A stretch of DNA of 64,000 nucleotides from Zoroaster sp. YZ-2022 (Eukaryota > Echinodermata > Asteroidea > Forcipulatida > Zoroasteridae). The translations under genes and the position numbers were made by a program. Position 1 is the stretch's first letter, and every line of letters starts with the position of its first letter. Location: assembly GCA_029582265.1 (NCBI GenBank), contig CM055828.1:14667777-14731776 (forward strand). Direction: 5' to 3'. Shown piece by piece: positions 43,641 through 53,667 of this stretch. The notes beneath the pieces were generated by a model, which was not told where the DNA came from, did not search any database, and saw nothing but the letters and a program-made list of their open reading frames with translations.

Positions 43641-44418
43641 TGCAGTTTTTGCAGTTCTTGTCCCAGTCCCTTTATTTACTTGTGGTCAGGCTGTCTGGTG
43701 TCACCTGGCAGAGATGTCTTGGGTCATCCAGTTCTCTCACGGAAGACACCGACAGGCTGAGGGTTGGGTTTTTGGTAAAATAAAGTTGTTTGCATTAATA
43801 ATGGGAAACTTCCTCACTAACTGTGACTTGGGTGCTTTTCCATCTTTCTAATGCTATAGCATGAATTTCGTTCGTTTTGGACACAGCTACTAACGTCTTC
43901 ATCGAAGACGAGGCTTTGTTTTTACAGTAGATTTGGAGAGGGATCACGTCCCTGTGACATATTTGGGGCAGGGTGGTTTGACATTTGCCAAGATTCAGGG
44001 AAATCCCAAGCATTACTTGGGGCAATTGCAAAGGGCACAACCCTCAGTGTTGATCTTCGATATGGGTAGTAATGACCTGTGCGCCAAATGACACATGAAA
44101 GGGTGTATGCTGCTCTAAACCAGTTTATGAATGAATTTCTAAAGTGGAAGATTTGCCCAGAGGCAGTTGTCTTTCTACCTGTATTGCCACGTATTGGTTG
44201 TTTAAGGAAAAACCAAGTTACACTTGAAGAGTTTAACAAACGTGCCGAGGTTGTTAGAAAGCCGGAGGTTTGTTGAAGACAGATGGCTTTGGACTCATAA
44301 GGGTTTAAGGCACTCTCGATATAACCTGGATGGCGTCCATCTAAATGATGCTGGGATGTTGCAGTATGAAAAGACACTGAGGCGAGTTGTTAAATTCTTT
44401 GAGGGGCATATCTGGTAA
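43641..44418 (+). pseudogene. SGNH/GDSL-hydrolase-like frame of element A
   Basis: All four SGNH blocks can be read across broken frames. Block I is VRFGHSY (Ser; about 43870-43890), block II YLGQGGLTFAKI (Gly; about 43962-43997), block III VLIFDMGSNDLC (Asn; about 44050-44085) and block V NLDGVHLNDAGM (Asp-x-x-His; about 44321-44356). The frame ends VVKFFEGHIW with a stop at 44416-44418. Such esterase-like domains occur in other retroelements (for example LINE ORF1 and Ngaro elements). Here it lies between integrase and the polypurine tract. Stops near 43890 and 44088 and a frameshift near 44270 inactivate it. Confidence 0.65.
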
Positions 44419-44579
44419 TGTAGTGTAGTCATATTAGTAGACAAAACCATTACGATGGGTACAGAACTCACAAATGCCTCCCCCAGCATTGTCGATGTTG
44501 GGGGAACGGGATGCCTTTTCAGTAAATTGTTTTAACAGTGCATGTGCAGCTATTCAATCTCCAGGAGGTGATCAACCTC

Positions 44580-44591
44580 AGTAGGGGAGGT
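44580..44591 (+). other. Polypurine tract of element A
   Basis: AGTAGGGGAGGT directly precedes the 3' LTR start TGTAG at 44592; it is the plus-strand primer site. Confidence 0.75.
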
Positions 44592-44710
44592 TGTAGTGAT
44601 ATGGAATTTTATGATGAAACAATAATAGTAATTATCAATGTCAACAGGGGCGCTAATGCTCCTTAGCGGTCGGTTTCATGTCCTTGTTTATTTTATTGTC
44701 GGCGTAACTA

Positions 44711-45649
44711 AACTCCTCAAAAATGTTCGGAAACTCAAGTTTGACTGACGATTTCTCTCTTGTTACCAACTCATTTTCCTTGCATTTGGTATCATTGGAA
44801 AGCCCTGTTATTCCTCTTTACAATGATGTGCCATTTGTTATGATTACGCAATTGGGGGATGTGCAGTACAGCTGAATATGGGGGTGGGTGTAAAGTGAAA
44901 TGTTGCAAAATGCATTGCTATTGTCAAAAGTGTATTGACTCTTGCTGTTAGGAGTTGTTTGGAAGATGGATGTGTCTTGAATGATTGTCTGCTTACTAAC
45001 CAATATTTAAAGGTTGTAGGCCATAAATCTGCGGGAAAAGTTCAGAAATACACATGGCCTGTCACAATAAATTGCCTCCGGGATAGCAACTCTGTTGTTA
45101 ATGTGGTTGAGTTTCAAACAGAGTAAAAGAATTTGTCATTTTCTGCACTCAAACACCCAGTAATTCTCCATCAGTAACAACAAATCTCTCTCACAGTACA
45201 ATGAAACTCTCTATCACTAACAAAAGAAAAAAACAAGACGTAAGGAAAGTCTTTTTCTGGTTTAATCATTGAACAGCTTCCTTCATTGAACAAACAATGT
45301 TAAGTCAAGAGCCTCAGTAGCGGGTGGACGACCCGAATGCAGCCACAACAGCCTGGCACCTCCTGCTCATACTGGTCACGAGCCGGGTCACACGTTGCTG
45401 TGGGATGGCGTCCCATCGGTCAGAGCACTGTATGACAATAGCAATGCATTTTGCAACATTTCACTTTACACCCACCCCCATATTCAGCTGTGCTGCACAT
45501 CCCCCAATTGCGTAATCATAACAAATGGCACATCATTGTAAAGAGGAATAACAGTGCTTTCCAATGATACAAAATGCAAGGAAAATGAGTTGGTAACAAG
45601 AGAGAAATCGTCAGTCAAACTTGAGTTTCCGAACTTTTTTTGAGGAGTT
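44711..45649. mobile_element. Tc1/mariner-like element with roughly 215-bp inverted ends
   Basis: The arms start AACTCCTCAAAAA and run about 215 bp (44711-44930 and 45433-45649), with the ends flanked by TA (44709-44710 and 45650-45651). Long arms and TA duplication fit Tc1/mariner. Only a short piece of transposase remains inside. It inserted into the element A 3' LTR. Confidence 0.88.
45315..45450 (-). pseudogene. Tc1-like transposase C-terminal remnant
   Basis: The minus frame reads WDAIPQQRVTRLVTSMSRRC then QAVVAAFGSSTRY and stop (45321-45410). This is the standard end of Tc1-type transposases (WD-IPQ...RLV-SM-RRCQAV). The catalytic DDE domain is gone. Confidence 0.82.
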
Positions 45650-46290
45650 TATATCGGAGTACGATGTACAACATAGTTGGGGGTCACAATATTACTCAGC
45701 TCATTTAAAGTTTGTTAGTTTTATTAGGCAACAAAAGGTTCATTTTACTTTTACAAAATGTTATGGGTAAACAGTTCATTTAATTCTGATGTATTATAAG
45801 TTAAACGTTTAAAATGTTTATAAGTAGTTTTGGTTGGTGCGGAAGGTTACATACAAGGACTATGACGGTAAAAGTCAGGGAGGGTGAGAAAGGTTGCTGG
45901 CCTTTTCCTGTTCCTACTCGCGGTCCACAAGTAGCCACTTTTGTGAACAGCGGGAATATTATTTTTACATTCCACCCGTTTGAGTGGCGTTTGCCTAATG
46001 ATGCAAGGGTAGTTGGCTAGGAAGGAAAAACACTTTTTATAGCAATGGCTGGTAAGTCAGAATAACTTTTAAATCGTAATCTTGACGTTCATTTTATGCT
46101 CTATGTAAATTAACAATGTTCATAAGGTATACATGTTACACTTTTAATAAATAATACATGTATGTATACTTTAAATAAACAGGTTTTTTGGCGGTGCTGA
46201 CTGACTGAGGCAATAAACAATAACGGGAGAAGTGCAACCAAATGCTAGAGTCCTTGTGAGTTTTATTATCGCACCCGAAGTCTACAGTAC

Positions 46291-47136
46291 TGTGGCGGAA
46301 TATCTACTGCTGAAGATGATTTATCCCTGTGACCTTAAATCGAGATAAATCCTCCAGCTCGTATGGCTGAATATCGGCCGGAAGATGCAGGCCCGTTTGG
46401 TCGGAAATATACCGCCCTATACACAAGTTACACTGTTCCGCGCTTCAATCCTGGACTGGCAAAGACTGACAAATTAATCCACAAGGACACAAATGAACGA
46501 ATTGATTCTCAGATTTAATAAATCACATGCATAATAATTGGACCCGGTGTGACTGCAATTAATGATGTGTACCCTTCAATAACCTTAATGTGTACCCTCA
46601 AATCCTTGAAATATGTACACAACGCCGCATGCGAAGGCGTCACTAACTAGGCCTTGCTGGGGGTCCTATATATCCACCGCGATCCCTACTACGCTACACT
46701 AGGCCATCCGCCTCTCCAGTGACCAACGCGACCGCCTCCTTGATCCACGCGTCCACCTCCCACTCCAACAGTACCGGCTATCCCGACTATTCCTCGGTGG
46801 CTGTGACGCGGGCGTCCCAAGGCTTATCCACGCTATGCGCGTTCCGCCGTAAGTCCCCGTGGCTGCGCCTCCAGTAGCCTCCTTAGTTAGGTTCCGTATA
46901 CAGGCCCCAGCTCAGCTTCGTTAGCTAACCTCGCATGCCCGACGCGCTCGCAGGACGTACCTTCCTATCCAAGGGTTTGGCTCACACTGCCGCTTGCGAT
47001 CTCAATCGCCAGCTGCGCGCACTTACGCACATGACCCAAATTTCATGCACTACTACACGCACGCAGCCGCAGCAACTCGCGCCGCTAGTCGCGCGCCCTC
47101 TGTCTGCTACGATTATTTAGCCTGACTTGCGCTACA
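46291..47136 (-). repeat. 3' LTR of element B
   Basis: On the minus strand it starts TGTAGCGCAAGTCAGGC and ends GATATTCCGCCACA. It matches 53668-54512 with about a dozen substitutions by eye. Confidence 0.93.
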
Positions 47137-47501
47137 AAGCCTCCTTCTTAGCATGAACGTCCCCGTTCATAACAGCTAAAGACCTCCTTAAAACAAGCAA
47201 GTCATAACAATAATTAACTTTACTTTAATTAAAAGTTGGGTCCTGAATTTACAAAGCCTGGGCGCCTCTTTATTAATTGAACATGCGCCTCCACTAATGT
47301 TTTGCTCAATACAATGGTTGCCTCAGATTTATAGGTGCCTCCTAACTATGGACACCCTCTTTTGTCTTTAAACTTTCAGAAACATTTACATAAACTGAGG
47401 TTTAACAAATATAAACCTTAAACAACTTATCAAAAACTTATCAAAACTTTATCAAAAACAGAACTTCCGCCTGTAATGTCTCACAATTCCGTCGACGCCT
47501 C
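47137..47501 (-). other. 3' untranslated part and polypurine tract of element B
   Basis: On the minus strand it follows the ORF3 stop and ends with AAGAAGGAGGCTT (47137-47149), a polypurine tract next to the LTR start. Otherwise featureless. Confidence 0.6.
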
Positions 47502-48368
47502 TCACTTCCTGGTGAACTCCTGTTCAAACACGACATCGTAGATGCGTTCCAGACGTTGTTCACGGATCTTCACACCGTCTTTGAAGTCCTGGGTGGTCGA
47601 AACCTCTGTGACCCGTGTCACTTGACCCTTGAGTACCTCCTGGAGGGGGGTGACATGTATTGGTCGCAATTCCTCTCCACGGAGCTGTGGCTCTTGGCAG
47701 ACCTCTGGCATGGCTGACTGAAGCTTTGGTGACGCCACAGTCTCTGCCTCGCTTATCTCCCCGCCATCTTGCTGCATCATTTGTAGCATACCGCGAAGTT
47801 TCCCTCCTTCACCTACTCGCCGCTGTGGTTTCACCACCTCCTCAACCAGCAAGGACATAGAAGCAGGCGACAGAGACAACTCAGCTGGAATTTCAGGTTT
47901 GTCGAATGTGAGATCCAAGGGACTTTCCTTTCCTAGCGCCTCCTGCCTTGCTACCTTACGCTTTGGTCCCGTCTCCGTCTCAGACGTTGTAGACTCGTCG
48001 GGTTGATCCTGTCGGAGAAGAGCCAATGCTTCGTCCCACGTTTCAGCGTCACCAAGGTCTTTGGCAACTGTCACCCTCCTTGTCTTTGTCAAATTAGCTT
48101 TCCTCTCCTTACGTCGACGCTTAAGCCGCTCCTCTTTCGTCTCCAGTGAGAAGATGTCTACCTATTGTATGTACTTCCCATGGTTTTGGCGGTAGTGCCT
48201 CCGCAAGTTGTCTTTCCTGGTACTTTTGAACTCGCACCTACCACACCATACATACAACTTTGGCCCATGATCAATCTGTCTGTGGCGCACTAGACTGGTT
48301 CTCTGCCGGTATGTACTACGGCACTCCGGACACTCATACACCTTAGTTTTCTCCTGGGTCTCCTTCAT
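47502..48368 (-). pseudogene. ORF3 of element B: two C2H2 zinc fingers plus acidic/basic tail
   Basis: The frame starts at ATG 48368, nine bases after a splice acceptor (TTATTTTCTGCAG, AG at 48379-48378) and about 80 bases beyond the integrase stop. Residues about 12-34 (YECPECRSTYRQ...H-x4-H) and 41-63 (WCGRCEFKSTRK...H-x4-H) are both C-x2-C-x12-H-x4-H fingers. A TAG at 48162-48164 (codon 69) interrupts the frame. The same frame then runs open for 219 codons with a very basic start (RLKRRRKERK) and an acidic, Glu-rich remainder, ending EQEFTRK. No signal peptide or membrane segment, so it is not an envelope. A DNA/RNA-binding accessory protein is the simplest reading; function unknown. Confidence 0.75.
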
Positions 48369-48377
48369 TGTATCCAG

Positions 48378-48400
48378 CTGCAGAAAATAATAAACAAAGA
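48378..48400 (-). promoter_or_regulatory. Splice-acceptor-like site before ORF3 of element B
   Basis: On the minus strand TTTGTTTATTATTTTCTGCAG is a pyrimidine-rich stretch ending CAG, nine bases before the ORF3 start. Paired with the donor at 53589 it would remove gag and pol, as in env mRNA formation. Inferred only. Confidence 0.5.
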
Positions 48401-48447
48401 AGATTTGTGAGAGGCGGGTCACATACACACAGTTATTTACAACATGT

Positions 48448-49500
48448 CTAGCGGAAACGATGAGGTTTCCGCCTCTCTCTTTTGGGGTTCCTCCTGTTCT
48501 GAGTGATATGGTCACCGCCATCACCATCCAGTGGCTGCTCCAGAACATCTTCTGGCACAATGCCTCCAGCTCCATCCATGACTGTATCCTCGCTGACTCT
48601 ACGCGGTGAATAGAAACTCTGCTGCAGAGGCGAATGCTCGTGGTCCGCATGCGGTGACCTCTCAGTACCCCGTTCTGGTAACCTCGTCCGCCACGATTCA
48701 ACAGGGGTGCCACGGTAAGGCTTCATCCTATCAAAATGAACTACTTGCATCTTTCCTTTCGGCTTCCTTTGGATCCGATAGTTTACATCTGAAAGCTTAT
48801 TGACGATGAGGTATGGACCCTCCCATCTCGATACTAACTTGGGAGATACTCCCTTTTTCTTTGCAGGGTTGTAAAGCCACACAAAGTGGTCCTCCTCATA
48901 GCTTGTTCCCTCGACTCGTCTATCGTAACACAACTTTTGTCGCCGTGCACTGCCTCTAACGTGTTGTTTGGCCTGATCATGCGCTATCTGCATCCTACGG
49001 CGCAGATCTTCCGCATAGTCTGTTTTTGGTTCTGCTGCCTCATCAGGGGAAAGTACCTCAGTAGTCAGATCCACTGGGAGCATAACTTCTCTACCTAACA
49101 TAAGCATATTCGGAGTCTCTCCAGTCGACTCCTGAGGCGCGGATCTATATGCGAACGTGGCGAAAGGTAATTGCCGGTCCCAGTCCCTCTGGCTTCGGTT
49201 AGGGCTCAACATCATTGACACCGTATCAATTAGTGTCCTATTAAATCGCTCGATAAGTCCATCCGACTTGGGGTTGTAAGCAACAGTGCGGGTTTTCTGT
49301 ATGCCTAGGATCTTACACATCTCGGTAAATATGTCAGACTCTAAATCCTGCCCCTGATCAGAATGTAACTCCCCCGGTACACCATACCGGCAAACGAAAT
49401 TCTCAACAAAGGCCTTGGCTACTGTATCAGCTCGGCTACCGGGGAGTGCAAAAGCCTCCATCCACTTGGTGAAGTAATCACTTGGTGAAGTAATCACCAA
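48448..49500 (-). pseudogene. Integrase core and C-terminus of element B
   Basis: The frame begins at the duplication and continues DYFTKWMEAFALPGSRADTV, LHSDQGQDLESD (second Asp), NPKSDGLIERFNRTL (Glu), and the late blocks RSAPQESTGETPNMLMLGRE and DHFVWLYNPAKKKGVSPKL. The C-terminal barrel is WEGPYLIVNKLSDVNYRIQR then VVHFDRMKPY. The final part is basic (RRNPKRERRKPHRFR) with a stop at 48448-48450. Apart from the shift at its start this is an intact integrase C-terminal two thirds. Confidence 0.9.
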
Positions 49501-50795
49501 TGACTAGCACCCATTTGTTTCCGTTTTCGGTTTCCGGCAGAGGCCCGACAAGATCCAGTGCAACTCGCTCCATTGGGGCACCCACCCGGTACTGCCGAAG
49601 TGGGGCCCGTCTCCTCTTGGCGGGTGACTTTCTCTTCGCACAAACATTACACTTACGGCAACAAGCTCTCACATCTGCCGCCATACCCGGCCAGTAATAT
49701 CTCGCCTTCAATTTAGCGAGTGTACGGCTGATCCCAAAGTGTCCTCCGGTCTTTCCTCCATGTAACTCGTCCAATGTCGCCTCCCGAAACCTCAAAGGTA
49801 AAATTATTTGCCACTTAGTGTCCTGGCCGTCGTGTGATTCCCACCGCCGGCACAATTGCGACCAATAGGCTTTGATTTGAGGTGCATGGGAGGATACTTC
49901 ATTCCAGTCTGGACGACGACCAGACTCCTCCTTGGAACGTATCACCCAGCCAATAGAAGGGTCTTCTAGTTGGCCCTTACGCAAATCCTCCGTCGAAATA
50001 GTTGGTTCCACAGAATCCACCCTCACTTTGGCCTCTTGTGGCAGGACTCCAATCTCCCTGGTTATGTCGGTTCTGACTTTGTCCTCCGCAATGGTTTCTA
50101 ATGCTTCCTCATCTACCCGTCCACACTGCTTACACGGTTGACGTGAGAGGCTGTCAGCATTACCATGTTTCTTTCCAGGGCGATGTATGGTTTCATAATT
50201 GTACTGTCCAAGTACCTCCATCCAGCGAGCGACTTGTCCTTCCGGGTTTTTGAAATTAACCAGCCAACGTAGAGCTGAATGATCAGTTCTCACGGTAATC
50301 TTTTGTCCATATAGGTATTGTTTGAAATGCTTTAGATACACGATGATTGCGAGGAGCTCTCTCCGGGTAACACAATAGCTCCGTTCTGGTTTGGAGAGGG
50401 TCCGGCTGGCATACGCGATAACACGCTCCTGCCCTTGTTGTACTTGAGATAAAACCGCTCCAATGCCAACACCACTGGCGTCCGTATCGAGAATATAGTC
50501 GCCGTCAGGTTCGGGATGGGCAAGTATGGGCGCCTCCTGAAGATGCCTCTTCAGCGTTTCGAATGCCTCCTGGCATTCTCCACTCCAGTCAAACACGCGT
50601 GCCTTCTCCGTCAGTCTGTGTAATGGCCGGGCCACATCCGCAAATCCTCTTATGTTTCTCCTATAATAGGACGCCAGCCCCAAGAAACTTCTTACGCCTC
50701 TTACATCCGTTGGGGTAGGCTACGATTTCACCGACTCCACCTTGTCCGGATCAGTTGATATGCCATCTGGGGACACAACATGCCCCAGATATTTC
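49478..50795 (-). pseudogene. RT thumb, RNase H and integrase zinc region of element B
   Basis: It opens with KYLGHVVSPDGI; a TAG near 50721-50723 replaces a codon just before PTPTDVRGVRSFLGLASYYR. RNase H shows YILDTDASGVGIGAVLSQ (Asp), CVTRRELLAIIVYLKHF (Glu) and VRTDHSALRWL (Asp), ending NADSLSRQPC. The integrase zinc region is ELHGGKTGGHFGISRTLAKL...CCRKCNVC, and the first catalytic Asp is in RVALDLVGPLPE. A 16-bp direct duplication (ACTTGGTGAAGTAATC, 49463-49478 and 49479-49494) shifts the frame at 49478-49500. Confidence 0.88.
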
Positions 50796-52338
50796 ACGGA
50801 TATACCACCCTTTCCATAAGCCTTTCAAACGTGGCAGGGGCATTGCACAGCCCGAAAGGCATAACCCTCCAGCTATACAACCCCCCCCCCCCCACCCCGC
50901 GTACCACAAAAGCAGACTTTTGCTTCGCCTCTTCATCTAGTTCTACCTGCCAATAACCGGAGGCAAGATCTAAGGTGGAAAACCATCTTGCCCCCGATAG
51001 TGAATCAAGAGTGTCGTCAATCCGTGGGACCGGGTAAGCGTCCTTTATTGTCTTTTCATTGAGTCCCCTATAGTCCACACAGAACCGCTGGGTTCCGTCC
51101 TTCTTCCGTACAAGGACTACATTGGACGCCCAGGGGCTTTCGGACGGCTCAATGATTCCTCTTTCTAACAGGTCGCCCACCTGTCGGTCAATCTCCTTTT
51201 GCTTACACGGTGGTTGCCTCCTAGGGCGTTCCCTCACAGGTCGTGCTCCACCGGTACGTATTTGGTATTTAACCCAGTCTGTCCTTCCCAAGTCATGATC
51301 TCCTTCAGAGAATACATCCGAAAATTCGGTCAACAGTCCAGCAATGGCGTAATGATAGTGCGGCTCCAATCCATCCACACTACGCTTCCAAAGTTCCTGT
51401 AGATGAGCTGGAACATGAACCTCCTTGCTTCCCTCTTGGACTGCCTCCTGTTGCGCCTCTTGAATATCCTCTTCTTCTATAGGATTAAGGCTACCAGCTA
51501 TAGTCCCGCAGTGCAGAACACACCTCTGTCGGGCCGGATTTAGCACCCTCATAGGCAGTGTTCTTCCTTCTGTATTCACTATCGATCTAGCTAGAATTAG
51601 CCCTTTCTTGGCCAGATCGCCGCCTCCTATGACTGGCTCTACCACACCAACATGACACGCCTCTAGCACCGTCGCCATCCGTCCAGGTACTATGGTTTCA
51701 TGTCCCGATGGTATAACTGTGGTCTTGGCCACAACAATCCTAGCACATAACGGTGTCCCCCACCGGGAGGTGCATTTGATGTGTTCTCCAAAAAGGACCA
51801 GTTCAGAAGCCTTGAAGTCTAATGTCCCTCCTGTTGGGACGAGGAAGTCCATACCAAGGATTGCCTGTGCCTTAATATTTGCAAAAACCGCCTGAACAGG
51901 ATAGGTGGTCCTTCCAACTCGCACTTCGACTTGCGCTACACCCAAAGTCTCCATGGGGGCTCCATCCGCCTGGTATACCTTCACACCATGTTGTGTCAAC
52001 CTCGGTCGCCTCTCCGGTGGTATTTGGTAATACACCTCACTGGAAATTAAAGTATCCGTCGTCCCAGTATCCACAAGGAAAGGAATTCTAAGAGCCCGAA
52101 TTTCACCCACTACATAGAGTCCTTTCTTAGGCGAAACAGTGGGGGCTAGAACCTTCCTTTCTGACTCGGGTAGAGGTTTGTCTATTATTGTCCGTCTGTG
52201 TTTGTTTGTTGTTGACCCTGACAAAACTACAGCCCCTCCTTGGGTCACAGGATAGGCTGATCGTAGTTTCCCGAACGTTTCTTTGGATTCCTTGCCTGGA
52301 CTGGACATTCCCTTGAGAAATGCCCAAATTCTCTGCAA
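50794..52338 (-). pseudogene. Protease and N-terminal RT of element B
   Basis: Protease: IPFLVDTGTTDTLIS (Asp-Thr-Gly), then QAILGMDFLVPTG. After a long linker RT begins: IIEPSESPWASNVVLVRKKD, FCVDYRGLNEKTIKDAYPVP, WFSTLDLASGYWQVEL (motif A Asp) and MPFGLCNAPATFERLMERV. An expanded C run on the plus strand (50880-50893) adds Gly codons in VVRGVGGGGLYSW. The frame ends at 50796 because about 130-150 bp holding the YxDD box is deleted; the next recognisable block is KYLGHVVSPDGI at about 50760-50790. Confidence 0.88.
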
Positions 52339-52346
52339 TTATAACA
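52305..52346 (-). pseudogene. CCHC zinc knuckle of element B Gag, beyond the stop
   Basis: CYNCREFGHFSREC is C-x2-C-x4-H-x4-C, in the same frame as Gag but downstream of stops at 52521-52523 and about 52470. The protease-RT frame overlaps it in another phase, consistent with a frameshift expression of pol. Confidence 0.8.
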
Positions 52347-52520
52347 AATATCCTCAGGAGCTGCAGGTCGCCTCGGACGGTGACGGTACACTCTTGTATC
52401 CCGCCTCCTCTCTCCTGTATTTTCAGCAGACTTGATCTGATTCCGTGGTTGGTCAACTGTCTCATTAACTTCCTACATTCTACACCTACGGTTGTCGGGT
52501 TTGTGTCCACTCCTTTGTTC

Positions 52521-53549
52521 TTACATCTTCTCAAAAATTTCAGTGGCTAGCGCCGTCCGAATGGCTTCATCCAACGTAGATGGATTAGCACGGAAGATTT
52601 CCTCTCTGATGGATTGATGAATTATGGCATCAGAGAAATGGCCTCTGGCGAGGCGATCCCGTCCTGTCTCGTCAAATTCGGGGTATGACAGTGCCGCCAA
52701 CTCCTGGACTGCTTGACCCAGTTCTTGAATTGTCTCCTTGGGGCCTTGCCTCCTACTTCTCAATTCCATCAGGAAATTCTCTGCTCTCTGGCCAGGGCCA
52801 AAACGAGAATTTAAAAGCTTGAGTAGCTCCTTGTACTCGTGCTTTCTCCTTTCTCCATTACCGTGGTTTAGCAACACCTTCAGTGCGGGTCCTTGGAGGC
52901 TTGCGGCAAGAAACACGGCCGCCTCCTCATCGTCCCATCCATTCGCTAATCTACATGACTCGAAATGTTGCCGATAATCGATCCAAGGTTGTTTGCCTCC
53001 AAAACGATCAGGAACAATTCTGGGACGTCCTGTCCCTTTTGACAATCGTTGTTTCAATTGTTCTTCTCCTACTACTCGATAGTCTCGCCTCAGTGGCCAT
53101 GGTACTCCTTCAGAGGTCTCAGCTCCTCCTACTGCCTGGCCACTCCCGTCTTTCTGGCCAGTGTCTACACGCTCTGGAGAGTCATTCTCTGGAGGCGATA
53201 TGTCTCGTCCGACAGGGGTAGACTGTAACGGCCGTATCCAAGTCCTATTTATCTTCATTATTCCTCTTAGCGATGGGGTTTCTAGTGTGGTATCCTTTTG
53301 CTCTGGATCCTGCAGCTGGTTCTCAGTAACGTATCTACTTGAGTCCATGAGTGAATCTAGTCTTTCCAGACTCGTACGCCTCCACGTCCCCTTTAATTTG
53401 GATACCCTTTCCATTAACTGCTCCATCCTAGCTCCCATAGACTCCATCTTTGTGTATGAACGTTGTAGTTCGTCTTCCCTTCCTTGTAGGTGTATCCTGA
53501 GAACATCTACCTCCTCTTGGAGGTCCTTGGTGTTATCCTCCTTAGACAT
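52521..53549 (-). pseudogene. Gag of element B (coiled coil, capsid)
   Basis: The frame starts at a true ATG (53549) and runs 342 codons. An N-terminal coiled coil (about residues 5-55, heptad-like, Leu/Met/Glu-rich) is followed by a Ser/Pro/Gly-rich linker. The capsid block follows: VPDRFGGKQPWIDYRQHFES, ADDEEAAVFLAASLQGPALK-like residues (AVFLAASLQG), YKELLKLLNSRFGPG and IQELGQAVQELAALSYPEFD. It ends at TAA 52521-52523. The nucleocapsid knuckle CYNCREFGHFSREC (52305-52346) lies further on in the same frame after a second stop (TAG), so a once longer Gag is now cut. Confidence 0.85.
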
Positions 53550-53583
53550 AATTACTGTTATCCTGTACTATATAAAATCACGC

Positions 53584-53589
53584 ACTTAC
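53584..53589 (-). promoter_or_regulatory. Splice-donor-like GTAAGT between primer site and gag
   Basis: On the minus strand CATC|GTAAGTGCG lies about 75 bases after the LTR and 35 bases before the gag ATG. This is the position of the major donor in retroviruses. Function is inferred. Confidence 0.5.
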
Positions 53590-53645
53590 GATGAGCCTCT
53601 ACCAACCTCCAGAAGAAAAACACAGGTCCAGATATAACAGGTGTT

Positions 53646-53665
53646 TAATCCCACTCCTGACACCA
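53646..53665 (-). other. Primer-binding site, tRNA-Leu
   Basis: On the plus strand TAATCCCACTCCTGACACCA reproduces the 3' end of animal tRNA-Leu (ATCCCACTCCTGACACCA); the minus strand is its complement. It lies two bases inside the 5' LTR. Confidence 0.88.
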
Positions 53666-53667
53666 TT

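Larger units (their letters stand above)
35356..46286 (+). mobile_element. Ty3/gypsy LTR retrotransposon A, full span with nested insertions
   Basis: The LTRs are 35356-36123 and 44592-46286 (the latter enlarged by a 939-bp Tc1-like insert). Order: gag, protease, RT, RNase H, integrase, then an SGNH-like frame, polypurine tract and 3' LTR. Nested pieces are a tRNA-like array (38378-38986), a Penelope-like element (about 42500-43640) and the Tc1-like element (44711-45649). The flanking tetramers are CTAC and GTAC, so a 4-bp duplication with one change is possible. pol has deletions and frameshifts. Confidence 0.88.
44592..46286 (+). repeat. 3' LTR of element A, interrupted by a Tc1-like element
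   Basis: It matches 35356-36123 on both sides of the insert at 44711-45649 and ends CGAAGTCTACA. Differences include a missing piece near 46105 (AATTGAGGGTCATG... in the 5' copy). The LTRs have clearly diverged, so the insertion is not recent. Confidence 0.92.

Noticed and set aside
46935..47120. Repeated open frames at 46935 and 54311
   Set aside because: Same segment of the two element B LTRs, on the strand opposite the element.
47502..48368. ORF3 of element B as an envelope gene
   Set aside because: No signal peptide, furin site or membrane segment; instead two C2H2 fingers and a charged tail.
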